Shown here in pieces: positions 26,049 through 34,917 of a stretch of 64,000 nt of DNA; position 1 is the first letter of the stretch, and the number at the start of each line of letters is the position of its first letter. The DNA is from Carboxydocella thermautotrophica (GTDB lineage: Bacteria > Bacillota > GCA-003054495 > Carboxydocellales > Carboxydocellaceae): the NCBI GenBank assembly GCA_003054495.1, contig CP028514.1, positions 1,104,501-1,168,500 of the forward strand. Direction: 5' to 3'. The notes under the pieces are model-generated. The model saw nothing but the letters and a program-made list of their open reading frames with translations, did no database searches and was not told where the DNA came from. The position numbers and the translations under genes were made by a program.

Positions 26049-27735
26049 TTTCATCCTCCTTTGTTGTCGTCAAGCGGGTGAGTATTTCCGGGCCCGGATT
26101 GACGTACAGGGTTTTTTGCTGTTCATAGATAACAAATCCCGGTTTGGCACCACGGGGTTTTTTAACATTTTTGCGCTGGGTATAATCAACCGGGACCTGG
26201 GAAGAATGGCGGGCCTTGCTGAACCAGGCGGCCAGCAGGGCACCGGTTTGCAACAATTCAGCCGGAGGGGGGTCTGGACTGTTCCATTTTAAAATTACAT
26301 GGGAGCCAGGGATATCTCTGGTATGAAACCAGTAATCTTCACTCCGGGCCAGACGCAAGGTCAGGTAATCATTTTGCCGGTTATTACGGCCGACCAGGAA
26401 AAGGTAGCCATCCCGGGTTTTGAAACGGGTGGGCTGGCTGATTTCTTCCGCCTTTTCTGGCTTACGCTGTCTTCCGGTTTGTTTCAAAAGCCCGGCTGCC
26501 GCTATTTCCTCCCGGATTTCTGCCAGCACTCTGGCATCCTCGGCATTTTCCAGATTAGTGGCAACACTTTCCCAGTACTGCAAATCCCTGATTATAGTTT
26601 CCAGTTGCTCTGTCGCCATGCGCTCAGCTGAACGCAGTTTGCCATACTTTTTGTAAAAGTGTTCTACCTGTTCAGAAGCTGTCAGTTCCGGCTGCAAAGG
26701 AATAGTCAGCGGTTTTAATTCCGGGTCATAGTAATTGGGTACCGTCAGTTCAGTAAGGCCGGGCTGCCACTGATAAAGATGGGCAGCCAGCAGGTCTCCA
26801 AAGAGCTTATATTTTTCTCCTGAGGCCGCCTCGGCCAGGGCCTTTTCCTGAAATTCCCGCCGCTTTTGCAGGCGATTGATCTCCTCTTTGACCAGGCGCA
26901 GCAAGTTCTGACGCTGAGAGTGCAGAATTTCTTCCGCCTCTAATCGCTGATATTCCGCATCAGCCAGGTAATTGTAGTAAAGGGGATGAGGGCCTTTGCC
27001 CAGTTCAGCCAGCAAATCCTGCAGGGCTAACCAGGTTTTGGTCAGTTCATAGTTGCCCACCTGGTCCAGAGGGAAATCAGGGTCAAGACCTGCTTTCTTT
27101 ACTAGATCGGCAGCCCGTTTGGGGCTAAAACCGGCGACTGTTTTCTGGAGCGCCTGGCTTAAAGTCAGATTTTCCCCGGCAGCCAGAAGCAAGGGCCCCC
27201 ATTCCTCTTCCAGGATATGGCCAGGAATTGCTTTTTCCTGGGGCGGCGGGGGAAGGTAAGGACGGCCGGGAAGTACTTCCCGGTGACGGCTGACGGCGTG
27301 GGTATAGCGTTTGATGCCATCATAGATCAGGTTGCTGACAGGGTCTACCAGGATGATGTTGCTATGCTTGCCCATGATTTCTACCAGCAAACGGCGCTGG
27401 GCCAGCTGACCCAGTTCATCGGTATTTTCGATTAATATCTCTACCACCCGTTCAAAGCCTTCCTGATTAAATTGCAGAATTTTGCCCCCTTCCAGATGTT
27501 TGCGCATAACCATGCAGAACATGGGAGGGGAGAGAGGATTGATTTTTTGCCAGCGGCTTACATGTAGACGCGCCCATTTGGGATGGGCGGAAAGCAGGAG
27601 GCGGTAATTTTGACCTTGATTGCGTACCAAAAGGTGGATTTCCCAGGGGGTAGGCTGCTGGATTTTTTGAATGCGGCTGCCAGCCAGTACCTGATTCAAC
27701 TCCGATACTATGGCAGCAATTGCGAAACCGTCCAT
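26038..27735 (-). CDS. rqcH: RqcH / NFACT-family ribosome quality-control protein
   Basis: RqcH binds stalled 50S-peptidyl-tRNA complexes and recruits alanyl-tRNA to add C-terminal alanine tails. The 565-residue length is typical. The NFACT-N domain begins MDGFAIAAIVSELN and contains the KILQFNQEGFERVV region. A coiled-coil middle includes long Leu/Glu-rich stretches. The C-terminal NFACT-R domain has TRDGYLFLVGRNNRQNDYLT and YWFHTRDIPGSHVIL. ATG at 27735 is the first plausible start, 14 bases beyond AGGAGG, which is somewhat far. Older annotations call this fibronectin-binding protein. Confidence 0.93.
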   Translation of the reverse strand: MDGFAIAAIVSELNQVLAGSRIQKIQQPTPWEIHLLVRNQGQNYRLLLSAHPKWARLHVSRWQKINPLSPPMFCMVMRKHLEGGKILQFNQEGFERVVEILIENTDELGQLAQRRLLVEIMGKHSNIILVDPVSNLIYDGIKRYTHAVSRHREVLPGRPYLPPPPQEKAIPGHILEEEWGPLLLAAGENLTLSQALQKTVAGFSPKRAADLVKKAGLDPDFPLDQVGNYELTKTWLALQDLLAELGKGPHPLYYNYLADAEYQRLEAEEILHSQRQNLLRLVKEEINRLQKRREFQEKALAEAASGEKYKLFGDLLAAHLYQWQPGLTELTVPNYYDPELKPLTIPLQPELTASEQVEHFYKKYGKLRSAERMATEQLETIIRDLQYWESVATNLENAEDARVLAEIREEIAAAGLLKQTGRQRKPEKAEEISQPTRFKTRDGYLFLVGRNNRQNDYLTLRLARSEDYWFHTRDIPGSHVILKWNSPDPPPAELLQTGALLAAWFSKARHSSQVPVDYTQRKNVKKPRGAKPGFVIYEQQKTLYVNPGPEILTRLTTTKEDENEN

Positions 27736-27849
27736 GGTATGTAGACAAACCTCCTTGTATATTCCATATATATTGTATACAAAAAAGGTAGAGGTTGCAA
27801 AAGCATTGATGGTATTATAACATATTTTCCGTAGAGGAGGTAATCTGTG

Positions 27850-28698
27850 ATGAATTTTACCAAAGTGCATGGACTGGGTAATGATTTTGTGGTAGTTAAT
27901 GCCTTTCAGGAAGCCTTACCAGCTGACCTGGCAGCTCTGGCCCGGGCAGTCTGCGACCGGCATTTCGGAATTGGAGCAGATGGACTGGTCTTGCTTTTGC
28001 CAGCTGAAAACCCGGAAAATCATCTGCGCATGCGGATTTTCAACCCCGATGGTTCTGAACCGGAAATGTGCGGCAATGCCATCCGCTGTTTTGCCCGCCT
28101 GGCCTGGGAGGATGGTCTGGTAAAGGATACGGTGATCCGGGTAGAAACCCTGGCCGGGGTGATGGTACCGGAAGTGATTCTGGGGGAAAACGGACAAGTA
28201 CGGGGAATCCGGGTGGATATGGGTGAACCCATCCTGGAACGGAATCTCATCCCCATGCAAGGTCCGGCTGGCACAGTGGTGAATGAACCTTTGCAGGTTG
28301 GGGAATATGCTTTACATATAACAGCAGTATCCATGGGCAACCCTCATGCTGTAACTTTTGTGGAGGATCTCTCCCATTTCCCCTGGCAAACTGTAGGACC
28401 GTTGCTGGAAAGCCATCCCGCTTTTCCCCGCAAAGTAAATGCTGAATTTGTCCAGGTGGTCAATCGCCAGGAAATGATCATGCGGGTGTGGGAGCGGGGA
28501 GCAGGGCCCACTCTGGCCTGTGGCACCGGGGCTTGCGCTACTCTGGTAGCGGCGGTTCTCAATGACCTAACAGAACGAAAGGCGACTATTCACCTGGCTG
28601 GTGGTGATCTGGAGATCGAATGGGATGCCAGCACCAACCATGTTTTTATGACAGGACCGGCGACAATTGTTTTTACAGGGAAATACCAGGTTCGATAG
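27850..28698 (+). CDS. dapF: Diaminopimelate epimerase
   Basis: DapF converts LL- to meso-diaminopimelate for lysine and peptidoglycan synthesis. The 282-residue protein has FTKVHGLGNDFVVV, the first catalytic cysteine in EPEMCGNAIRCFAR (near 74) and the second in GPTLACGTGACATLVAA. ATG at 27850 and GTG at 27847 are adjacent starts behind AGAGGAGGT. It is paired with dapL, which makes its substrate. Confidence 0.96.
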   Translation: MNFTKVHGLGNDFVVVNAFQEALPADLAALARAVCDRHFGIGADGLVLLLPAENPENHLRMRIFNPDGSEPEMCGNAIRCFARLAWEDGLVKDTVIRVETLAGVMVPEVILGENGQVRGIRVDMGEPILERNLIPMQGPAGTVVNEPLQVGEYALHITAVSMGNPHAVTFVEDLSHFPWQTVGPLLESHPAFPRKVNAEFVQVVNRQEMIMRVWERGAGPTLACGTGACATLVAAVLNDLTERKATIHLAGGDLEIEWDASTNHVFMTGPATIVFTGKYQVR

Positions 28699-28710
28699 GA
28701 GGATGAAAAA

Positions 28711-29886
28711 ATGGTAATGGAAGCTCAGCGTATTCGCCAGTTACCCCCTTATTTGTTTGCTCGCATCGAAGCTCAGATCGCTAAAGCGAAAGAAGAAGGA
28801 GTGGATGTCATCAGTCTGGGGATTGGTGACCCTGACCGGCCTACCCCTGACCATATCATTCAGGAACTGGTGAAGGAAGCCCATAATCCAGCCAACCATC
28901 AATATCCCTCTTCCGTGGGCATGCTGTCTTTCCGTCAGGCTGTAGCCGACTATTATCAGCGCCGTTTCCAGGTCAGCCTGGATCCCAAAACCCAGGTAGT
29001 ATCCCTGCTGGGCTCTAAAGAGGGGATTGCCCATATGGCCTGGTGCTATCTGGATCCCGGCGATATTGCTCTGGTGCCCGACCCGGGTTATCCGGTCTAT
29101 GGTATCGGAACCCTGCTGGCAGGGGGTACTCCGTACATCATGCCTTTGAAGGCGGAAAACAACTTTTTGCCTGATCTCAAGGCTATTCCTGAGGAGGTTG
29201 CCCGTAAAGCCAAGTTAATGTGGCTGAACTATCCCAATAACCCCACCGGGGCTATAGCTCCCCTGGAATTTTTCGAGGAAGTAGTGGCCTTTGCCAAAAA
29301 GTATGATATAATCGTCTGCCATGATGCCGCTTATCAGGAGATTTCCTTCGATGGTTACCGGCCACCCAGCTTTCTGGAAGTGCCGGGGGCTATGGAAGTG
29401 GGGGTTGAATTCGGCTCCTGTTCCAAGACTTATAATATGACGGGCTGGCGAATTGGCTGGGCTGTAGGTCGGGCGGATGTCATCAACGCTCTGGGACGGC
29501 TGAAATCCAACATCGACTCCGGGGTATTTCAGGCTATCCAGTATGCGGCTATTACCGCTTTAACAGGCCCCCAGGATTGTGTCGAAGCCATGAGTAAAGT
29601 CTATCAGGAGCGGCGGGACATTGCTGTGGAAGGTCTGAATGCTATCGGCTGGAAGCTGGAAAAACCCAAATCCACCATCTATGTCTGGGCTCCGGTACCG
29701 AAAGGCTTTACTTCCATGTCCTTTGCGGAACACGTCTTTGAGAAAACAGGTGTGGTTATTACCCCTGGCAATGGCTATGGTGAACATGGAGAAGGCTTCT
29801 TCCGTATCGCTTTGACTGTGGAGAAAGAACGAATGCTGGAAGCTTTTGATCGAATCAAGAAAAACCTGGGTCCCTTTGAGTTTTAA
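28711..29886 (+). CDS. dapL: LL-diaminopimelate aminotransferase
   Basis: DapL makes LL-diaminopimelate directly from tetrahydrodipicolinate and glutamate, bypassing the acylated route. The 391-residue PLP enzyme has [25 protein letters not shown] and the Schiff-base lysine in [19 protein letters not shown] near residue 236. ATG at 28711 follows AGGAGG at good spacing. Adjacency to dapF supports DapL over a generic aspartate aminotransferase. Confidence 0.94.
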   Translation: MVMEAQRIRQLPPYLFARIEAQIAKAKEEGVDVISLGIGDPDRPTPDHIIQELVKEAHNPANHQYPSSVGMLSFRQAVADYYQRRFQVSLDPKTQVVSLLGSKEGIAHMAWCYLDPGDIALVPDPGYPVYGIGTLLAGGTPYIMPLKAENNFLPDLKAIPEEVARKAKLMWLNYPNNPTGAIAPLEFFEEVVAFAKKYDIIVCHDAAYQEISFDGYRPPSFLEVPGAMEVGVEFGSCSKTYNMTGWRIGWAVGRADVINALGRLKSNIDSGVFQAIQYAAITALTGPQDCVEAMSKVYQERRDIAVEGLNAIGWKLEKPKSTIYVWAPVPKGFTSMSFAEHVFEKTGVVITPGNGYGEHGEGFFRIALTVEKERMLEAFDRIKKNLGPFEF

Positions 29887-29890
29887 GGTG

Positions 29891-29920
29891 TTGACAGGCA
29901 AAAAATATCCTGTCTATAAT
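29891..29920 (+). promoter_or_regulatory. Strong promoter of the glycosyltransferase/trehalose operon
   Basis: TTGACA (29891-29896) and TATAAT (29915-29920) are both perfect consensus hexamers with an 18-base spacer. They lie only a few bases after the dapL stop. Transcription should start near 29927, leaving a leader of about 150 bases before the first coding region. Confidence 0.85.
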
Positions 29921-29926
29921 AGTCAT

Positions 29927-30056
29927 AAAAGAGGAAATAAGGAAATAATGTAACTAATGGTTGATAAATGTCTCCCAGGTTCTTGGGTCGGCAGTTATTG
30001 ACATTAGTTTCATTAGCAGCAAACAGGGCGGGAGACATCTCCCGCCTGATTTTTTT
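29927..30056 (+). promoter_or_regulatory. Unassigned attenuator leader with terminator and antiterminator
   Basis: The leader ends in a strong terminator, GGCGGGA (30027-30033) pairing with TCCCGCC (30040-30046) plus extra inner pairs, followed by seven T. Its 5' arm can instead pair upstream: ATGTCTCCC (29968-29976) is the exact complement of GGGAGACAT (30030-30038). The upstream arm lies inside another helix, AACTAATG (29952-29959) with CATTAGTT (30002-30009), which encloses a CCCAG/TTGGG hairpin near 29974-29987. The alternatives are mutually exclusive, as in a riboswitch or protein-controlled attenuator. It matches no class I recognise. A 14-codon ORF (29957-30001) lacks a good ribosome site. 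Confidence 0.6.
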
Positions 30057-30076
30057 GAGCAAGGGAGGGAGAAAAC

Positions 30077-31303
30077 ATGCGAATTGCCCAAATTCACTGG
30101 GCCTTTCCACCCATTATCGGCGGGGTGGAAAGCCATCTGGCCATGCTGGGCCCGGCTCTGGTGGAAAAAGGCTGTCAGGTGAGCCTGTTGACCGGAGCTG
30201 TTCCAGGAGAGCCTGAAATGGCTGAATATGAAGGGATGACAGTTAAAAGAACCCCTTTACTGGATTTAAACAGCCTCAATCCTGAAATCATCGCCGCCAG
30301 GGCGGAAGAGATTCGGACAGAGTTCAAAAACTTTATCGAACAGTTCAAACCGGATATGCTGCATGTCCATAACATGCATTACTTCAGCCCTGTTCATGCT
30401 GATATTCTTTTTGAATTAAAAAAGGAATATGGTATTCCCCTGATTTTGACCAGTCACAACGTCTGGGCTGATAGCGATCCCACCTGGCAGGAGATGAACA
30501 AACGGGCTCAGGCCTGGGATGCTATTATTGCTGTCAGTCACTATATTAAAAGAGAAATGATTCGTGTTGGCTATGAAGAGAAAAAAATCACAGTCATTCA
30601 TCATGGCATTGACCTTAACCGCTTTGTTCCGCCTGGTAGCAAGGACCTGGCGGAAATTGAGCGGATTTATCCCCAGTTTAAGGGGCGGCGGGTGATTTTC
30701 CATCCTGCTCGCATGAGTCTGGATAAAGGCTGCCACATCAGTGTTCAGGCCCTGGCGGAAATCCGCAGGGAATTTCCCGGGGTTTTACTGGTCCTGGCAG
30801 GCACCAGTAAAACGGTGGACTGGGGCTCGCATCAGCAGAAACATGTGCGTCAGATCATGGATTTAATTGAGGAGCTTCAGCTGCAGGACCATGTTTTTGT
30901 GAAGTTGTTTGCCTGGTCGGAAATGCCCCTGGTTTACCAGGCAGCTGAGTTTTGTATTTATCCCTCCTGTTTTGAGGAACCTTTCGGTCTGGTCATGCTG
31001 GAAAGTATGGCTTCTGAGCGGCCCATCATCGTGAGCCGGGCAGGGGGCATGCCGGAAATTGTCAGAGACGGTATCAATGGCTATATCGTGCCCATGGGAG
31101 ATGCCCGCGCCCTGGCAGAACGCTGTTGCCGCTTGCTGGCTGATCCCATTGCCTGCCGGCAGATGGGTAAGACCGGGCGCAGGATGGTGGAAAAGTTCTG
31201 GACCAGGGAAGTGATGACAGAAGCTACACTGGCCGTATATAAAAAAGTTAGCAGAGGCAAAGGGGTAGATTATGAACAGTTGCAACCTTACCAGGCAGGA
31301 TGA
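30077..31303 (+). CDS. Glycosyltransferase, GT4 family
   Basis: The 408-residue GT-B enzyme begins with HWAFPPIIGGVESHLAML and has the donor-binding block ILVLAGT-like region and the EX7E motif in CFEEPFGLVMLESMASERP near residue 310. ATG at 30077 follows GGGAGGGAG, after the attenuator. It shares an operon with a glucan debranching enzyme and trehalose genes. A role in glucan or trehalose metabolism is likely, but the acceptor is unknown. Confidence 0.8.
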   Translation: MRIAQIHWAFPPIIGGVESHLAMLGPALVEKGCQVSLLTGAVPGEPEMAEYEGMTVKRTPLLDLNSLNPEIIAARAEEIRTEFKNFIEQFKPDMLHVHNMHYFSPVHADILFELKKEYGIPLILTSHNVWADSDPTWQEMNKRAQAWDAIIAVSHYIKREMIRVGYEEKKITVIHHGIDLNRFVPPGSKDLAEIERIYPQFKGRRVIFHPARMSLDKGCHISVQALAEIRREFPGVLLVLAGTSKTVDWGSHQQKHVRQIMDLIEELQLQDHVFVKLFAWSEMPLVYQAAEFCIYPSCFEEPFGLVMLESMASERPIIVSRAGGMPEIVRDGINGYIVPMGDARALAERCCRLLADPIACRQMGKTGRRMVEKFWTREVMTEATLAVYKKVSRGKGVDYEQLQPYQAG

Positions 31304-33449
31304 TTTTCGGATTGCCCCGGAGGATATTCGCAGCAGTGTGGAAATACTGAAGGAAGGGCAGATGTTCATGAACTCCCTGCCCGGGGGAGAAATCCCCTGT
31401 CAGGATACAGGCGGACTGGGATTTTATTATGCTGATACCCGTTTTCTCAGCTGTCTGGAGCTGCGACTGAACGGAACAGAACCAATTTTTCTTTCCCGCT
31501 CTGTACGGGACAGCCATATTGCCCAGGTGGAATTGACCAACAAGGACTTTGTCAGCAAGGGTCAGCTGGTACCATTGCATACTATCCATTTGCGCTTGTT
31601 GCGGCTGGTAAGAGATGGGTTTTACCAGCGGTTACGTCTTATTAATTTCAACCAGTATCCTGTGGAACTAACCTTGCGCTTTCGCCTGGGGGCGGATTTT
31701 GCCGATATCTTTGAGGTCAGAGGAACCAGGCGGCAGGTTAGAGGGCAAAGACTAAAACCGGAGTTTTCCCACCAGGGAATCAGCCTTGGTTATCAGGGCC
31801 AGGATGGGGTAGTGCGTAAAACGCGCATATATTTTGCTCCTGCTCCCTCCAGGATAGGGGAAGAGGGTACTTTGGCCTGGGCTGAGTATAAGCTGGTGCT
31901 ACAGCCCCAGAAAAAATACTACCTTTACCTGAAAATCCAACCCTGGCTGGAAGAAAGCCGCCAGCAGGAGGAGACTTTACCCCGGGATCTTGGGTTTAAG
32001 AAGGCAGCCGGTTTTTTAATCCAATCCTACCGGGACTGGATTCAGGATTGCATCAATATCATTACTGACAATCAGCGCTTCAACCAGATGCTGAGAGTAG
32101 GGATTACAGATTTACGGGCCCTGACGACCCATTATCCCGGCAAAGGGGCGGTACTGGAAGCGGGGATACCCTGGTATGCTGCACCTTTTGGCCGTGATTC
32201 CCTGATTACTGCCTGGCAAACACTGCTGGTCAATCCCTGGCTGGCCCGGGAAACTTTGCTTTTCCTGGCCCGCTATCAGGGAGAAAAAATTGACCCCTGG
32301 CGGGATGAAGAGCCTGGCAAGATTTTGCATGAATTGCGTCTGGGGGAAATGGCCCGGGCTGGAGAAATTCCCCATACTCCTTATTATGGTTCAGTGGATT
32401 CCACCCTCTGGTTTATCATCTTACTGGCGGCTTACTACCGCTGGACTGGTGAGCGGGAGCTGCTGGAAAAACTGCGGCCCAATCTGGAACGGGCAATCCA
32501 CTGGTGTGAAGTTTACGGGGACAGGGACCAGGATGGCTATATCGAATATCAATGTCAGTCAGAAAGGGGCCTCATTAACCAGGGCTGGAAGGATTCCTGG
32601 GATGGGGTTATTGATTCTGATGGCCAGCTTCCCACCGGTCCCATTGCTCTGGTGGAGGTGCAGGGCTATTATTACCTGGCCCTGCGGGAAGCAGCTTTTT
32701 TGTACCAGCAGCTGGGAGTGCCTTCATTAGGAGAGCAGCTCCTGGCCAGAGCCCGGAGTTTGCAAGCTAAATTCCTGCAGGATTTCTGGTTGCTGGAGGA
32801 GGAATTTCTGGCCTTTGCTTTAGATGGCCAGAAACGGAAGCTCAAAACCATTGTTTCCAATCCTGGCCATTGCCTGTTTACCGGTATCCTGCCACCGGAG
32901 TATGCCGACAAGGTGGCAAGGCGCCTGTTTGCCCCTGACCTCTTTTCTGGCTGGGGAATTAGAACTATGAGTGACCGGGAGAAGGCCTATAATCCTATGA
33001 GTTACCATAATGGTTCAGTCTGGCCCCATGATAATGCCATTATCGGTTATGGCTTGCGGCAAGCCGGGCAACTGGAAAGACTGTGTTATCTGACGGAAAC
33101 TCTCTTTGCTGCGGCCGAGTATTTTCCCCAGTCCCGTCTGCCGGAACTGTTCTGCGGCTTTACCCGCCGGGGCAATGCTGGCCCGGTCAAATATCCCATT
33201 GCCTGTGATCCGCAGGCCTGGGCGGTGGGCAGTATCTTTTTGCTCCTCAGGGCCTTACTGGGGGTAGAATGCCGTGGTAACCAGATTTTTGTCCGGCAAC
33301 CCCTGTTACCAGATTTTCTGAAAACCCTGCGGCTGGAGAATATCAGAGTAGGAGAAGGCAGAGTAGACCTGGAGTTCACCCGCAGAAATGGTAAGACCTA
33401 TTGTGGAGTCACCGGTACAACTGGCCAGGTGCAAGTGATTTTTGCATAG
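31272..33449 (+). CDS. Amylo-alpha-1,6-glucosidase (glycogen debranching type)
   Basis: The 725-residue protein has an N-terminal GDE_N_bis-like domain with GLGFYYADTRFLSCLELRLNG. Its C-terminal (alpha/alpha)6 catalytic domain is of the GH133/GGDE type: IPWYAAPFGRDSLITAWQ, NQGWKDSWDGV, and YNPMSYHNGSVWPHDNAII with expected acidic residues. The start ATG lies 32 bases inside the end of the GT4 gene. The enzyme would release glucose from alpha-1,6 branches, giving precursors for the two genes that follow. Some homologues act on other oligosaccharides. Confidence 0.85.
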   Translation: MNSCNLTRQDDFRIAPEDIRSSVEILKEGQMFMNSLPGGEIPCQDTGGLGFYYADTRFLSCLELRLNGTEPIFLSRSVRDSHIAQVELTNKDFVSKGQLVPLHTIHLRLLRLVRDGFYQRLRLINFNQYPVELTLRFRLGADFADIFEVRGTRRQVRGQRLKPEFSHQGISLGYQGQDGVVRKTRIYFAPAPSRIGEEGTLAWAEYKLVLQPQKKYYLYLKIQPWLEESRQQEETLPRDLGFKKAAGFLIQSYRDWIQDCINIITDNQRFNQMLRVGITDLRALTTHYPGKGAVLEAGIPWYAAPFGRDSLITAWQTLLVNPWLARETLLFLARYQGEKIDPWRDEEPGKILHELRLGEMARAGEIPHTPYYGSVDSTLWFIILLAAYYRWTGERELLEKLRPNLERAIHWCEVYGDRDQDGYIEYQCQSERGLINQGWKDSWDGVIDSDGQLPTGPIALVEVQGYYYLALREAAFLYQQLGVPSLGEQLLARARSLQAKFLQDFWLLEEEFLAFALDGQKRKLKTIVSNPGHCLFTGILPPEYADKVARRLFAPDLFSGWGIRTMSDREKAYNPMSYHNGSVWPHDNAIIGYGLRQAGQLERLCYLTETLFAAAEYFPQSRLPELFCGFTRRGNAGPVKYPIACDPQAWAVGSIFLLLRALLGVECRGNQIFVRQPLLPDFLKTLRLENIRVGEGRVDLEFTRRNGKTYCGVTGTTGQVQVIFA

Positions 33450-33462
33450 GGGGTGAGAAACC

Positions 33463-34917
33463 ATGGCTCAGCTGTCTTTTTCTGGTGGTAAGACGGGAGG
33501 TCGGTTGCTGGTAGTTTCCAACCGGGGGGCCTGTACTCTGCGTCAGACCCCGGGCGGATTGGCGATAATCCCGGCGGTTAGTGGCCTGGTTTCGGCAGTG
33601 GAGCCGATATTAAGACGGGAAGGGGGGATCTGGGTAGCCTGGGGTGGCCGTTGTGGCCAGGAGCCAGGCCACCTGTTACCCCTGCCGGAAGGAGAGAGTA
33701 AATATCTTTTTGCTGAAGTAGTTTTATCGTCAGAAGAAATTAAAGGCTTCTATGATGGATTTTCCAATAGCATTATGTGGCCTCTTTGTCATGGTTTTTT
33801 GGAAAAGGTTCAGTTTGAAGAAAACTACTGGCAGCTCTACCGCCAGGTCAATGAAAAATTTGCTCGTACTGTGGTCAAAATGAGCAGCCATAACGATCGG
33901 GTTTGGGTACATGATTATCATCTTACCCTATTGCCTGCACTGATACGCAGGCAACGGCCGGTTCTTTCTATCTCCTTTTTCTGGCATGTGCCTTTTCCAC
34001 CAGTGGAATTATTTGCAACATTACCCTGGGCGGGGGAAATCCTGCGCGGCCTGCTGGCCTGTGACCAGATAGGCTTTCATACTGAAAGTTATGTTCGCAA
34101 CTTTCTGCAGGCGGTGGAGGAAATCCTCCGGGCAAGGGTGGATTATCTTAACTCCACTATCCACTGGGGAGGGCGGAAAATCAGGGTTATTGCTGCCCCT
34201 ATCGGGATTGACTGGCGGGAATATCTGACTCTGGCAGCCAGGGAGGAGATCAAAGGCAAGGCAGAGCAAATTCGCCTCGCTCTGCAAAGCGACTATGTAC
34301 TGCTGGGTGTAGACCGACTGGATTATACCAAAGGTATACCCCAGCGATTGCAGGCCTTTTCTCATTTGCTGACAAATTACCCCTGGCTAAGGGGTAAAGT
34401 TGCTCTGTTACAGGTGGTTGTTCCCAGCCGGGTAGAGACAGCAGCCTATCAGAGCCTGCGGCAGGAAATTGAGAAACTGGTGGGAGAAATCAATGGGTTA
34501 TTTACCACCGATTATCAGGTGCCGGTCCGCTATCTCTATCGTTCTCTGACCAGGCAGGAACTGGTGGCCCACTACCTGGCAGCAGATCTGGCTTTAGTCA
34601 CTCCTCTCAGGGATGGGCTCAATCTGGTGGCTAAAGAATATGTAGCATCTAAAGCCCGAGGCACCGGGGGACTGTTACTCAGTCCTTTTGCCGGTGCTGC
34701 CTTGCAGCTAAAAGGTGCTCTGCTGGCCAATCCCTATCATCCCCGGGAGATGGCAGAACAAATCAAACGCGGTCTGGAAATGCCTCTGCCGGAACAGCAG
34801 CAGCGACTAAGTAGCATGATGCGGATTATTAGAGAACAGGATTTAGAGTGGTGGTGGCAGCAGGTGAAAGGAATGAGCAACAATGCGGAGCAGCCGGAAG
34901 TTGCTGCTAATGACTGA
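33463..34917 (+). CDS. otsA: Alpha,alpha-trehalose-phosphate synthase (GT20)
   Basis: OtsA joins nucleotide-activated glucose to glucose-6-phosphate. The 484-residue protein has RLLVVSNRGA, VWVHDYHLTLLPALIR, FFWHVPFPPVELFATLP, GVDRLDYTKGIPQRL and LVTPLRDGLNLVAKEYVA, all standard GT20 blocks. ATG at 33463 follows GGGGGTGAG. The trehalose-phosphatase-like gene overlaps its end by 35 bases. Glucosylglycerol-phosphate synthases share these motifs, so that alternative is not fully excluded. Confidence 0.88.
   Translation: MAQLSFSGGKTGGRLLVVSNRGACTLRQTPGGLAIIPAVSGLVSAVEPILRREGGIWVAWGGRCGQEPGHLLPLPEGESKYLFAEVVLSSEEIKGFYDGFSNSIMWPLCHGFLEKVQFEENYWQLYRQVNEKFARTVVKMSSHNDRVWVHDYHLTLLPALIRRQRPVLSISFFWHVPFPPVELFATLPWAGEILRGLLACDQIGFHTESYVRNFLQAVEEILRARVDYLNSTIHWGGRKIRVIAAPIGIDWREYLTLAAREEIKGKAEQIRLALQSDYVLLGVDRLDYTKGIPQRLQAFSHLLTNYPWLRGKVALLQVVVPSRVETAAYQSLRQEIEKLVGEINGLFTTDYQVPVRYLYRSLTRQELVAHYLAADLALVTPLRDGLNLVAKEYVASKARGTGGLLLSPFAGAALQLKGALLANPYHPREMAEQIKRGLEMPLPEQQQRLSSMMRIIREQDLEWWWQQVKGMSNNAEQPEVAAND

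Noticed and set aside
29961-30216. Two 73-82-codon ORFs over the attenuator leader
   Set aside because: They run through the terminator into the glycosyltransferase gene in the wrong frame.
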